DNA of 64,000 bases from Populus alba (Eukaryota > Streptophyta > Magnoliopsida > Malpighiales > Salicaceae). The stretch's first letter is position 1. Each line of letters starts with the position of its first letter. Both the position numbers and the translations under genes were made by a program. The DNA lies in the NCBI RefSeq assembly GCF_005239225.2, contig NC_133284.1, positions 36,470,758 to 36,534,757 on the forward strand, read 5' to 3'. Shown here in pieces: positions 11,560-24,099 of the stretch. The notes beneath the pieces are model-generated. The model was not told the DNA's origin, did no database searches, and saw only the letters and a list, made by a program, of their open reading frames with translations.

Positions 11560-12905
11560 TTAACTTTATAAGTCTAAAAATAATCCATACAATCTATAAA
11601 AACATAGTTTAATTTAAAAAAAAATTAAGATGATATCTTTTTTTAATATTAAGATAACAACATACTAGATTGATTTAGATCAATCCGGGTTAGCATGTCA
11701 AATTTGCGACTTAGGTTATAAGACTATGATAACCCTATAGAAAGCAAATCAAAATAAATTATAAAGCTTAATTCACAATCAAGTCAATATTAAAAAATAA
11801 AATTAAAAAGAAAATCAATTAAAAAATAACCTAAAAAAGGTGACCCCAATTAACCTGCCAAATTTGTAACCCAAATCATAAGACCAAGATAATCTCATTG
11901 AAAAAAAAATAAACAAATTAAAAATTTCAATCTCCAATCATCCTAATGTTAAAGAATGTGATTAAAAAATAAATCAATTAAAAAACATAAAAAAAAAAAT
12001 AACATGAATCAATTCATTAAACTCATGACTTAAGTTATTATACCGAGATAACCTCATAGAAAAAAAATAAAAAAATAACCTGATTTAACTCGGGTGAACT
12101 TGTTAAATACATGACTTTGGTCACAAGACTAATATAACCCTATAAAGAGCACGTCAAAACAAATTATGAAGTTCAATTTTAATCATCATTGTCGAATTCA
12201 ATGTTGAACAATAAAATTTATAAAAATTCTAATTTAAAAAAGACACAAAAAATGAGTCAAATCAACCCGGGTTAACTTATTAAACATTATTACCGAGTCA
12301 TGAGGTTGAGATAACCTAATAAAAACCAAACAAAAGCCAATCACGAAGGTTAATTTCCAATTAAACATAATAATAAATGATGAAATTGGGAAAAATCAAT
12401 TAAAAAAAGTAAAATAATTGAGTCAATTAGGTTAACTTGCTATATTTGTGACTCAGGTCATGAAACTAAAAAAACCTCTTAGAAATAAAACAAAAAAATA
12501 ATTTAATTTAACAGGGATTAAAATGCCAAAACACACGACATTGATCATGATACCAAGTTATCCTCATAAAAAACAAATGAAAAGGATTATAAAGCTCAAT
12601 TCCTAACCGATTTAGTGTTGAATGATGAATTTGAAAAAAAAAATCAATTGAAAAAATGACATAAAAGCAACTCGAATCTACTCGGGTTAACTAGAAAGCA
12701 CTATTCTTTGGTCATAAGGCTGGAATAAGATAATGGAAAGTAAACAAAACAAATCATAAAGTCTAATTATTAATCAACTCAATATCAAATGATAAAATTA
12801 AAAAAAAAAGTTCATTAAGAAAAAAAAACTAAGTCAACCAGGTTAATATATCAAATCGAGTCAACAAGGTTAACTCGGACCGAGTTAACCAACCAAACTT
12901 GCAAT
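11560..12905. repeat. Degenerate tandem repeat, ~160-bp unit (family A)
   Basis: About eight to nine diverged units follow one another. Each carries a 'gggttaacttgtcaaa' word, then 'tgactcaggtcatgagac', then 'gataacctcatag', then a run of A-rich filler with 'caattaaaaaa'. Starts of the first word lie near 11687, 11849, 12007, 12093, 12265, 12427, 12670 and 12840, so spacing is mostly 158-172 bp with some short units. The same family recurs reversed at ~59.7-60.4 kb and in a related form at 52.6-53.8 kb. Confidence 0.7.
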
Positions 12906-12989
12906 CCGGGTCATGAGAATATAATAAAAAATAAATCTAATATTTAAAGATAAACTAAAAATAACATTAATTGAATAAACCAAAGGAAA

Positions 12990-13009
12990 AGAGAGAGAGA
13001 GAGAGAGAG
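12990..13009. repeat. (GA)n microsatellite
   Basis: A ten-unit GA run directly after the family A repeat. Confidence 0.8.
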
Positions 13010-13343
13010 CGCAAAGCACTATTAAAATGTATAATGCTTTGTAAGGATGGATACAATAAAACCCCCTTCTCTTTTAGTTTATAATTAATAAGATTGTACT
13101 TACTATATTATATTTGATTATACTAATAACTAAAAACATTTAGGGTATCAACTTAATATATTATTTGAATATTTTTTCATTAATTTTGTTTGATGACTTA
13201 TAGCGTATTTGTTTTTGTTGTTGCTTGTGCATTGAGTTGAAACCATAAATTTGTATTGTTTGGTTAGGATATAAACCACAAATTTAATCAAGTGAGACCT
13301 GTTAATATTATGGTCTAACCACATGTTCAACAAAAGCTAGAGG

Positions 13344-13494
13344 GTGTTTGTTTTAGCTTTTTTGGTTGAGGATGTGGTTGGGTATAACCAATTATGCACA
13401 AAACTCAATCATAAAAACTAATTTTTCTTGTTTTTTTTAGTTTTTTTGATGGATCTCACACCCAAAACTCAACCTTCACCTCTAAAACAAACAT
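13344..13494. mobile_element. Short MITE-like inverted-repeat element
   Basis: 151 bp bounded by 13-bp inverted ends, gtgtttgttttag at 13344-13356 and ctaaaacaaacat at 13482-13494 (12 of 13 pairs). The middle is AT-rich and non-coding. No clear target duplication was made out. Confidence 0.5.
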
Positions 13495-14470
13495 ATTGAG
13501 TGTGACTTGCTTTTGTTAATTCTTGCCCATACTATCATAATGTCCACCGACACTATTGAGATCATTGTATATTTTTCACTGACCAAAATATCCTTGTCAT
13601 TGCTTCACTCGTCTCTTTTCTCTTTATCCATTTTCTTTACCAACTTCTGTTTCTTTCCAATGTATTTACCTTCACATATTCTAATTCTTCAACATTTCTC
13701 TTTATTCACAATTGTTTGTCATATTCTCTGATCTGGTATTCATTATTTTTCTCTATAAATTATTCAAACTACTAAAACATTAGCCATTCAACAGTAACCC
13801 ATATGCCCTTCCAAGATCTTCATAACCCTCTATCATATTTCCCTGTCTTTTTTTTTTTTTCATCCTGACTTTGTTAACACCCTATTATAATCTACAATAA
13901 GATCTTGATAATATATGATTGACATTTAATTTAATTTACATTTTAAACTCTACATGTAATTAAAAATTACAACATTATGCAAAATCATTACCTTGTTCTT
14001 CCTTATTTTAAATATTTGTATTGTGTTGTGTTGAACCTTAGATCTAGCATTTGTCTTTTCAGGTAAGTACACAAAAACCTATCTCGTTTCTCTCTGTTTT
14101 GGTACACCCTTAATTCCAAGTGGTAATCCTTATTTTAATTTCATTTATTGATTTGAAAGGTGTATTGAGGCTAAGATAAAATTTGTCATGTTGTTTATCT
14201 CTATACAGTATGTTCCCTATCTATTGCCTGCAATATGCATTTTAATTTCATGTTATTTTCAACTTAATCCTAATTTTCTTAACTTATATAACATAAATAT
14301 TGTGGTTAGCTACTGGCAATAAATTTATGTTATACTTTGGAATAAATTTTAACAATGATTTTATTTGGATTAATGTATTGAAATCTATGTTATGCATTGC
14401 AATTAATTTTTACATGGATTGATTTTGATTAATGTATAGTAACTAAAAATAAATAATGGTTTGGAAGATG
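13495..14470. other. Intergenic AT-rich DNA, no gene seen
   Basis: Open frames here (for example 13507-13731) are short, hydrophobic and unlike any family I know. I see no RNA gene. Confidence 0.55.
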
Positions 14471-14474
14471 AAGT

Positions 14475-15032
14475 TTTTTTTTTTTTTTTTGAAAAGTTGA
14501 GATGTATTGAATAAAGGGTAATTACAAAATCCTAAAGTCTTTTATGTCTAAGAAAGAAATACATGCAACAAGGGAAACATAGACCTCTTTGCTCGAGAAG
14601 GCCTATGTGTCATTTCCAGCTCATATGTCTAACTTTACATAAAAAGAAAACGGCCACACGTAGCTAGATCTTAGGTTATGATGGAATGCATTGTGGGTTC
14701 TGCATGTTCCATATCTCTCGGATGACATTTGAGATTGACCATTTGGTGTCTATGTTTGCCAAATGAATCCTAATGAGTTGGAGGATCTTGGTGTTGATAT
14801 TTCTAAAGGAGTGGAGGTTGCTACTAAAAATCTTTTTGTTCCTTTCAAACCAAATGTAATATACTATGGTAGAGAGGATTAACCGAGCTGTGATGTGTAT
14901 TATATTCTTCCTTTTTCTGAAGTTTGTAGTTGTCCATTGTAGAAGGTTGTTCCCAAGATGAGACTGAACATGTATTTTGACAAAGCTAGATGGAAATTTG
15001 TTACTGGTATTTTTAAATAGCAAAATGATCAT
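14475..15032 (-). mobile_element. 5'-truncated LINE 3' end
   Basis: On the minus strand an open frame of 118 aa (14676-15032) contains ITARLILSTIVYYIWFERNK, the pattern found at the C-terminal end (zf-RVT and beyond) of plant L1-type LINE ORF2 proteins. The reading frame is followed by non-coding DNA that ends in a T run on the plus strand at 14474-14491, which would be the poly(A) tail. Nothing of the reverse transcriptase itself remains. Confidence 0.65.
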
Positions 15033-15295
15033 GCATTCATGAAAGCATAAATAAAAAATTAGTGGGACGAAATAAAAAAAAAAAAAGAAGATTGGAGCAT
15101 ATGAAAAGTTGATTTCCGAAACAGGAGTAGGTTAGAGTTCTGAATTAGAAACAATTTCTGCCACTGATGAATGGTGGGAAATCTAAAATCCAAATCAATT
15201 TTTTGTTAGAGCATATGTACAATTACTATAAACACTTCAAAGTTTTTACTTTAGCCGTTATGATTCATTAATAGTTATTATTTTCTTTGTTATAG

Positions 15296-15949
15296 TAAAT
15301 ACGAGGAGCTAGAAATTTTAGGCATTCTAGTATCGAGCCCGTATTGTGTAGTAAATATGATATTATATCAACAAGCATTATGACTACCGATCAACCTACA
15401 AGGGCTCCATCTCAATGAATGATTTTTTATGATGATAGAGTGAGTGATGGGATAAGAAATGGTACTAATGAGGATATAAATATAGAGGAAAGTAATAGAG
15501 ATTCAAATAAGGATAATTTACCGAATTTTGTTGAAGATGTTAGTAATATAGTTGCTCGTGTTAATGTTGTTAATAGTAGTAGCATCCGCAGTAGTAGTAG
15601 GAATAGAAAATCCCCTCAACACTGACCAAATAAGAGTGTAAAAAAAAAAAGAGGTTCTAGAATGGAAGTGCGACTTTTCTAATACATAGATTGATTGGTT
15701 GATAACGCCTTTACTAGGAGTGACTGCATATCTAATTATAAGAATAAAAAAGGGTGTCATATAGAAAAACTGTTGGAAAGAGTTTCACTTTATTAATGAT
15801 ATTGTTTTTGGCAGCAAGTTGTATTGTTTTGCTACTTGGTTTTTCATGTTTAGAAGTAGGAGGGAAATATGGATAGCAATGGGAAATAAGGAAAGAAAAA
15901 TTGCATGGCTGAAATTAATATTCAAGAGATGATAACACATTAAACCATG
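15296..15949 (+). pseudogene. Relic of a Harbinger-associated MYB/SANT-like protein (C-terminal part)
   Basis: Several frames in order match the C-terminal half of plant L10-interacting-MYB/Harbinger helper proteins: an EELEIL block at ~15305, an acidic linker with SSSRNRKSP (~15419-15610), KKKRGSRMEVRLF then a stop, YIDxLVDNAFTRS, then WKEFHFINDIVFGSK, LYCFATWFFMF and REIWIAMGNKERKIAWLKL ending IFKR and a stop at ~15949. In these proteins the last part reads like '...LFLFAQRMF...REMFVALKDPELRLAWLK'. Stops and frame changes make it non-functional. No DDE nuclease partner is seen nearby. The match is from memory of the family pattern. Confidence 0.5.
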
Positions 15950-16690
15950 AGATAAGGCTCAATCTTTTAATTTATTTTAAATCTAAGTTACATATTGAGT
16001 AATGTTTAACCAAAATTATCTCCAAAACATTTAAAAACATTTATATTGCAAATTATTCATGTTTTTTTTGTATTAATTGATTTTCATATTTCAATTATGA
16101 AGTTGTCGATTAAGTTATTACAATTTCATTTCATGTCATACAATGATTTGTTTATTTACATGTTAAGTGCTTTATGAACCTGGTAATTTGTTCATTTTAT
16201 ATATAAAATGCTTTAAGAACCTAATATTACAGGTAATAATTATCATGCAAAAACAAATTGGATAAGAAAGTTCCCATCTGTTGTTAATCTGGACGTGACT
16301 GTTCTAATGTGTTGTTGTTGTTGTCTATTAAATTGTATTTTAATTAACTTGTTGACGCCATGGAAAAATAATGAATGTACTAAATACTTACCATTTTTTA
16401 ATTTTTATTGTAATGTTGAGACTGTTGTTGTATTGTCTTCTATCGATGTCTATTATAGTTGGAATTTTAGATAAAAATACTAGGTATAAATGCATGGTAG
16501 GAATTGAGTCTGCTACTTCACATTTTCAGCATTAATGTTCACGTGCAATGACAATTGTTACTTATATAATTCAAACTTGCAATAAAAGCTTACGCATCAC
16601 TTTTAAAAGCTTTTGTATAACATTACTACTTTCACTATTTCAAGGCATTCCATTTGTAGCATTTTCAATTGCATGTATTTAAAAGGGTGA
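15950..16690. other. Intergenic AT-rich DNA, no gene seen
   Basis: No coding frame of note, no repeat that I can pair with another locus in the window. Confidence 0.5.
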
Positions 16691-16696
16691 GTTGTG

Positions 16697-17545
16697 TCAT
16701 AACTCAATTATAGGTTATTTCTTAAAATTCATTTTTTTCAAAATAAAAATAAATAAAGGTTGGCAGCTTGAAAAACAGGTTAAGGAGAATTTCAAAAAAT
16801 ACATAAAAAAACAAGCTGCAATTTTAGAGAAAATTCAAGGCTTAATTGTACCCTATTATGCCTAAAAAAGAAAAAAAAATACAAACTCAAAGTCAAATTA
16901 AATGATTATTGGACAAATTTGCCTAAAAAATAAGTCCAAAGAAATAATTAAATTTTTAATAGGCCAATTTTATTTAATCATAGGCCAAATTAAATTTTAA
17001 TTATGTTTAAGAATTAATTTGTGTCCAATTAAAGGATTTAATTAAGTGAAAAGACTTAATTGTACTTTAAATCAAATTAATTTTATTAGGGGCTTAATTC
17101 ATGAAAAATTAAGTTTGGGAGCCCAATTTGAATTTAATTGAGAAGACTAGAATTTTAAGAGATCAAATTAATTTTTACCAGGTCAATTTATTGAAATCAG
17201 GGGCAAATTAACAAGAAAATTAAAGTTTTGGGGTCAATTAAGGGTCAAATTGAAGAGTTTCACAGCCAAAGACCAATCTGCAAAATGTATCAAACTATAA
17301 GGGGCACAATTGATTGAAATCGGGGGGAGAATTTAAAGAATTAAAATTTTAATGGTTAATTGAGAGTCAAATTAAAACAATCTGAGATCAAGGACTAAAA
17401 TAAACAAGGCACCAAAATACGGGGACACAATTTACATTTTTAAGGGGCTAAATTACACTAAATCAAAAGTTTATCATCAATTAAAGGTGAAATTAAATAA
17501 ATTTAAAAGATAGAGGACTTAATTGCACTTTAGCTAAAATCCCTA
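16697..17545. repeat. LTR-like direct repeat, left copy
   Basis: Begins tgtcataactcaattatagg and runs through many 'ggggtcaattaagggtcaaatt' words. The same series, in the same order and orientation, appears at 19157-19870. The start TGT and this composition resemble long LTRs of plant gypsy elements. The distance between the two starts is about 2.46 kb. The likely reading is one long LTR (16697 to ~19156) followed by a truncated second LTR. Confidence 0.5.
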
Positions 17546-17934
17546 ATTCAAGGCTAAATGACGTTGTTTTTCATTATAAAAAAAAAAAGCCCAAACGACG
17601 CGTCGTTTGGTTACTATTCATTATCTTCCTCGATTTTTAATCAAAAAGTTTCTAGGTGGCTCCTTTTAAAGGTACATTTAATGCTTCATTTCTCCGCAAA
17701 ACTTGCATGCAAATAATCACCTGACATTACTGTACAACCCCATGTAATCTGTTCAGGCTAATTGACACCACAGAGGCCACGATGCCGGCCTAAAATGACC
17801 ACCTCATGTAGCCTTTAACTGTTAAATTTGATATTTCATAGTGCTTACTTTGAACCAACGGTAGAGATCCTTTCCAATCGAATCAAGGGCTGAAAGTTTT
17901 TCCTAGTGTAGACAAGATTGCATTCTTCCATCCT
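17546..17934. other. Low-copy part of the LTR-like unit, no gene seen
   Basis: This stretch includes an acgacgcgtcgt palindrome near 17596 and a stretch of higher GC. No open frame of note. Confidence 0.45.
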
Positions 17935-18965
17935 CTATAACTTTTTTCACTCGGGCCATTGGCCCATTTCAATCAAACCTTTTTGAAAAATCATTATATG
18001 TTTTCATATGAGTAGGTCACTCATTACAATCAAAGCTTTTTGAAAATGTTTTTCATTTTCACCTAGGTAGATCATCCATTACAACAAGATCACTTTGAAA
18101 AATCTTTGCACTTTTCACCACTTTGAAAATTCTTTTCACTTTCCATCTAGGCAGGTCACCCATTATAAAAAGACCACTTTGAAAAATCTTTGTATCTTTC
18201 ACCACTTTGAAAACTCTTTTCACTTTCCACCTAGACAGGTCACCCATTACAACAAGACCACTTTAAAAAATCTTCGTATTTTTCACCTCTTTGAAAAATC
18301 CTTGTATTTTCACTTAAGCAGGTTACCCATTATAACAAGAACACTTTGAACAAACTTTGTATTTTTCACCCCATTGAAAAATCCTCATGTTTTTCACCTA
18401 GGTAGATCGCTCATTACAATAAAATTACTTTGAAAAATCTCTATATTTTTCACCACTTAGAAAACTCTTTTCGCTTTCTACCTTGGCCGGTCACCCATTC
18501 TAATAAGACCACTTTGAAAAATTCATGTGTTTTTCACCTGGGCAAGTCGCCCATTACAAAAAAACACTTTGAAGAATCTTTATATTTTTCAACCCTTTGA
18601 AAAATCCTCGTGTTTTTCACCTAGGCAGGGCGCCCATCACAACAAGATCACTTTGAAAAATCTTTGTATTTTTCACCTCTTGGAAAAAAAATCCTAGTGT
18701 CTTTCACCTAGATAGGTCACCCATTACAACAAGACCACTTTGAAAAATCTCCGTATTTTTCTCAACTTTGAAAACTCTTTTCATTTTCCAACTAGGTATA
18801 TCGCCTATTACAATAAGATCACTTTGAAAAATCTTTGTATTTTTCACATATTTAAAAAATCTTCATGTTTTTTATTTGGGCAGATCATCTATTATAATGA
18901 GACCACCTTGAAAACTCTTTTTTATTTTTTCCTTGGTAGGTAACCCATGAAAATTCCACCATTTC
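17935..18965. repeat. 84-bp minisatellite, about 12 copies
   Basis: The word cactttgaaaaatc recurs at 18091, 18175, 18259, 18342, 18427, 18510, 18565, 18649, 18736, 18820 and 18904, so steps are 83-87 bp except one short unit of 55. Each unit has two related halves (cactttgaaaaatctttgtattttt and cactttgaaaactcttttcactt in outline) and a 'aggtcacccattacaac' block. Since 84 is a multiple of three, open frames run across several units; these are products of the repeat, not genes. Confidence 0.85.
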
Positions 18966-19156
18966 AAAATCTTTGAAAAACCTTTCTATTTTTTCTTTGA
19001 GAGCACTTTCTAGCCCTAACTTCAAATATTTTCAAAAGAATTCATCATTTCTTGATATGGTGAGTCTATTATCTCTCTTTCTTTTTCTTCTTTACAAAGC
19101 CTACTATCTAAAGCCTCCTACGAGACTTTCTATCGTAAGCATTGTAAAGAGAAGTG

Positions 19157-19870
19157 CAACTATCATAACTCAATTCTGGGTTATTCCCCCAAATTCATTT
19201 TTTTTTCAAAATAAAAATTTTAAAAATAAAATAAAGGTTTCCAACAAGAACAAAGCAAGCTAGAGAGAATTTCAAAAAATACTTAAAAAACAAGTTGCAA
19301 TTTTGGAGGAAATTTAAGGCCTAATTTTACCCTGTTATGCCAAAACAATACAGATTAAAGGCCAAATGAAAAGATTTAATTAATTAAAAGGACTTAATTA
19401 TACTTTAAATGGGACAAAATAATTTTATTAGAAGCTTAATTGGTGAAAAATTAAGTTTGGAAACTAAATTTAGTCTTGATTGAGAAGATTGAAATTTTAA
19501 GAGACCAAATATAATTTTTACCAAGCTAGTTGATTGAGATCAAGGGAAAATCACAAGAAAATTAAAGTTTTGGGGTCAATTAGGGTCAAATTAAAAATTT
19601 TTGTAGTCAAGGACCAATCTATAAAAGACATCAAACTATAAAGGCATAATTGATTAAAATCAAGGGTGTAATTAAAAAAAATTAAAGTTTAATGGTTAAT
19701 TGAGGGTCAAATTAAAGCAATCTGAGACCAAGGACTAAAATAAAAAGCACCTAAATAAAAGGAGAAAATTGATGTTTTACAAGGCTAAATTGCACTAAAT
19801 CAAAAGTTTAGCGTCAATTAGAGGTGTAATAGAACAAATTTAAAAGATGGAGGATTGAATTGCACTTATT
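19157..19870. repeat. LTR-like direct repeat, right copy (truncated)
   Basis: Starts tcataactcaattctgggtt and follows the left copy word for word with gaps and substitutions up to 'ggattgaattgcactt', where homology stops and the Athila-like protease relic begins. Confidence 0.5.
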
Positions 19871-19884
19871 TTAGAACAAATAAG

Positions 19885-21754
19885 TGGAATTGAGTTATAA
19901 AAGATGGTCATAACTCAACTAGATTGAGACTTTAAAATACCGAATATAGAAGTAAATTCATACTAGCTCCAAGATCTAGTAAAGCTTTAATTTTATGTTT
20001 TCCAATAAAGTATGAAATTGTAGGAAAACCAGGGTCTTTCTATTTCGAAACATTATTGTTTTGAAGAATGACACTTACTTGTTCACTAAAAAGGCTTTCT
20101 ATTTCATATTTATTTTTCTCTTCACGGTGCACGAGTCTTTCTAAAATTTAGCATAAAAAGGTACCTGTTTAATAGCATCCATTATAGGTATATTGATCCT
20201 TACTTGTTTAATAGTTTATAAGATTTCAAAATTGTGGTTGACTTTTCTTTGTTTGGTCACGACATAGGAAAATGGAAGTGTTGGTAAGGAATCCATCTTT
20301 TCTTTGCAATGTTCAAGTTCAACCTCTTCCTTATCCTCATATATTAACCCATTATTTTTCTCACAAGGTTCAAGAATAGGTTATTCAATAACCTTACCAC
20401 TATAGAGAGTAATGACTGATTTGACTTGATCTATGTGTTGGCTTCTAGAGCTATTCACACTTGAATTGTATTGCCCTTTGGAATTTTCCTGTGGTTGAGA
20501 CAAAAACTTACCTTTCTCCTAAAAATTGAGAACAAATATGAATTTTACAAGAGTATCTTTCAAATCTATCATATTTTGAGTGTTGATTGTCTCTTACTTT
20601 TCAATGAAAGCATGTAATGTTTTCTCAAGATTTGTTCTAGGATGGGGAACATAAAGAGGTGTATATCCGTGAGAATTTTAAAAATTATGGTGTGCTTAAA
20701 ATGATGATAGTGAAGTTTGTGCATTATTATTACTACTCTTCCAACTGAAATTTGAATTATTTCTTCAACCAGAGTTGTATGTTTGTGAATATGAATTATA
20801 GTTTAACCTTTGAAAACTCTTTAAAGTATTGACTTGTTCATGTAGACATTCTTTGAAAGAAGAAAAGTTGGACAATTATTTATTGAGTGTTCATTAGTTT
20901 TCACATATTTGACATGTAATTTCTTGAACAAATGTTCATTGACCACACATTTTCAATTATAGTGCCTCGACTTTTTTAGCTAAAGATGAAAATTTGGCTT
21001 GAAGGTCATGATCTTTTCTAAAGTTGTACATACATCCACTAGATGTATGAGGCTAAGTTTTACCTGATGCCTTACAAATGCCTACAATGTTCTAATTTTA
21101 AGTATTTTTGGCTAACAAGTCTATATACTCCATTACTTCATCAGGGTCTTTATCTTTAAAAGTTTCATTACACATCAACTCCACCATTTGTCTATCTTTA
21201 GGTGTTAACCCTTTATAAAAGTGTTTAATCAATCTTCATGTTTTAAAACCATGATGAGGGCATATATTAAGCAAGTCTTTTACCTATCCTAACACTGGTA
21301 AAATATTTATCTTAGTTTTTTGATGAAAATGGTAATTTGTCTTTTGAAAGAGTTTGTTTTATGAGAAGGAAAAAAACTTCTTTAAAAACTATTGTTGCAT
21401 TTCATCCCAAGTAAGAATGGATCCTGACCTAAGATTTTGCAGTATTGTTTTAGCTTTATCTTTTTTTTAAAAAGGAAAAAGCTTTAATTTGATGGTGTTC
21501 AAGCTACAATTTGAATAATTATAAGTGTTGCAAAATTCTTTAAATTTTCTAAAATGCAAGTATGCATTTTCTAGATCTAAGCCATACAAAATAGATAAAA
21601 GTTGAATAATACCTTATTTAAAATTAAAATGAGATGTATCAGGAAGGAAAACTATACATGATGGTGCACTTGTTCTTACTGGATTCATGTGATCTCTAAA
21701 TATTCTAACACAGTTATTCTTATTATAAAGTAATTGATTATCCTCTTTGACCAT
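19885..21754 (-). pseudogene. Athila-like Ty3-gypsy gag and protease remnant
   Basis: Read on the minus strand from ATG at 21754: HMNPVRTSAPSCIVFLPD, then GIIQLLSILYGLDLENAYLH, FKEFCNTYNYSNCSLNTIKL (~21480-21620), TWDEMQQ then a stop and FLKKFF, LLNICPHHGFKTWRLIKHFY, GLTPKDRQMVELMCNETF and DPDEVMEYIDLLAKNT (~21104-21280), a CxxC...HxxxxC knuckle (~20880-20915), SFQRLNYNSYSQTYNSG (~20790), and a protease-like KIKALLDLGASMNLLLYS (~19960-20010). These are blocks typical of Athila-type gag and protease. Several stops and frame changes are present. There is no reverse transcriptase or integrase: the protease runs straight into the LTR-like repeat. Confidence 0.75.
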
Positions 21755-23330
21755 GTTTTCTGAAGAGGATGAAGATTTCCTATAAAGTTTACCACTTAAT
21801 ATGCGTGACCAAACTCTTGTATAAATGTAGAAAGAGGAAAAAGAAAAGAAAAGGAAAAAGAAGAAACAAATAAAATAAAAGTGAAAAAAAAAAAAAATTT
21901 ATAATTTATACAGTAATTTACCTCCTTTCCAATGGTGCCAAAAACTTGACACGATCAAATGATTGACGTCTTCTCCTAAGTGTAGGATTGCCAAAGTAAT
22001 AAATAACCCGGCAAGAGTAGGATCAATCCACAAAGAGGTCAACTATATAAACCACAGATAATAAAATAAATAGAGTTGAAGAAAATTTTGAGATGTGGTA
22101 TTAATGTAAAGATTTAACAAGAATAGAACAATTGTCAAGGTTAGAGAACCCACTAATAATATTTCGAATAAATATAGTTCAAACTCTTTTAATTACTCAA
22201 CTGAAAACCACACACAAAAATGGTTCTAATCGGATGATTTATCATTAATGGCTTATTATAAATTATTAATATGATCATATTAATTATCTTATTTGAGTAA
22301 CGCCAATACTTGTAAATATTGTCAGGTATTCATGGTGCTAATTTATGTCAATAACAAATCAAGTCCATTTCATAACACAAGTGTCAGTTATCCATACAGT
22401 AGGCTATGAAATGATCAAGTATTTGTTGTACCAAGAGTTGTACAACACAAATCTATATTAATCATTTAACAAGCAAGGTATTAAGAATGAGTAAGATAAC
22501 AATTATAAATATGTTGATTACAAAATTTCTTGAATATAAACATTAAAGTCCATGTTGAGTTTATATTATACTTATTTTAACACTATTAGTGTAACCTTTT
22601 CATCTTGACAAAATAAACTTAGCTAAAAACATTATGAAGAAAAGAAACATAAATAAACAAGATAAGAACACAATTATGATATAAGTTGACTAGGTATAGT
22701 AAAGGAAGTGAAAAGCATAAACAAGAGATTAATGAAAATATAACATGAAATAAAACTTGAACATTATAAAAATACAAAGAAAAAAAGCAAGAGAAAGGTA
22801 TTGATCTGAAAACTAAAATGCTTAAATATATGGCAAATGACTCCTTTTATAGGCTAAAATTCAAAACTATTGATTTGATGACCAACCATTGACTTAGTAA
22901 CTGGTTATTGACTTGTTGGCTGACCAAAACATCATTGCTAATGTCATAATTTAAATAAATAATCTTCATGAAAGTTGTGGGTATTTATCTCAGCTTTCCA
23001 ACAAAAAAAGAATGAGTTCGTTTTTACTTTTAGAACTCGAGATATGAGCTGAACACCTAACATTGTCTGGGTTGTAGGATAGATTCAGACTTCTCTTTTG
23101 TTGCTAAGATTTGAACTTGAAACCATCAGTTTTGAATCTTGGACATTTCATGAATGTTTTAGGCCTATGTTTTATCTTTTCATTAAGATAAACTAGGCTT
23201 AAATCCAAGGTTTACAGCTCCATGTATGACCCAATAACCGAATGATGTTCCAGTTTGAATTGAACCAGCCTAACTAGAATTTCTTCTCTAAGCTTAGCCC
23301 TCTCTTTGTCTTCTTAGTTTTAATAGTTAA
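21755..23330 (-). mobile_element. Upstream untranslated part of the Athila-like remnant
   Basis: On the minus strand gtttttggcaccattgg (21933-21950) resembles the 'TTTTTGGCGCCGTTG' leader found just before gag in Athila-type elements. The rest up to ~23.3 kb is non-coding and would hold leader and LTR. I could not place the LTR borders. Confidence 0.4.
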
Positions 23331-24060
23331 ACACATCAATCAATCCTTTGAATTATGAGATATGCCTACATTTAAAATGAGTATTTACCATAAATTAAAG
23401 ATATCTTATATTATCAGACTTGTTATTATAAAACATGCTTAAGTTAGGAAATTTAATGATACTTTAAGTGCAATATGATGATATAAAACCTTAATGAAAA
23501 TACATTTTTAAGTGTTGATCACCTAATCCTATTAAGATATTACAAAATTTAAAAATTCTGAGTCAAAAATCTTAATTCAATCTTAATCCTATTAAAAAGA
23601 TTAATTATATAATTAATTCAATTCAGGTTTCAATTTTAAAATATAAAATCAAAATTTTATAAATAGAGGGGAAGAATTGTAATTCTATCTCACATACCAG
23701 ATTTTAATAAAGATTAAATTGCAAGGCTAAATTTGTAAATTAAATCCCAAAACCCCTTTTGTAATGAGTTATAGGGTGTAGTTAAAAACCCTAAATAAAG
23801 CTCTAAGGGTAGAATTAGAATTCTACCCCTCATCTCTTCTTTCTCCTTGGAGATGGTGTGGCAGTGGGCAGGCTACCCACCATTGGAGCAGCCCCAGTAG
23901 TGTTTATAGCGCGCTTGGTACTGCACCCATTGCAACACCTATGATAATTTTTTTTATGAGGATTCCAACCAAATCTGGAAAAATTCAGCTAGATCTTACC
24001 AAAACAGTAACTGAAGAAAAAAAAAAACATTCAGGAGAGAAAAATTGTTTTTTGGGAATA
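23331..24060. other. Intergenic repeat-like DNA, no gene seen
   Basis: No open frame of note. The stretch around 23850-23950 is less AT-rich but has no recognisable domain. Confidence 0.4.
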
Positions 24061-24099
24061 TTATTTTGCATATAAAATTAACTCAAAATTAATGTCAAT

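Noticed and set aside
18059..18943. Open frames with a 28-residue repeat (KNLCIFHHFENSFHF-like)
   Set aside because: They are translations of the 84-bp minisatellite, whose unit length is a multiple of three; several frames on both strands are open at once and none has a gene context.
17935..18965. A CRISPR-like array
   Set aside because: Units of 84 bp are joined head to tail without unique spacers, in a plant nuclear context; it is a minisatellite.
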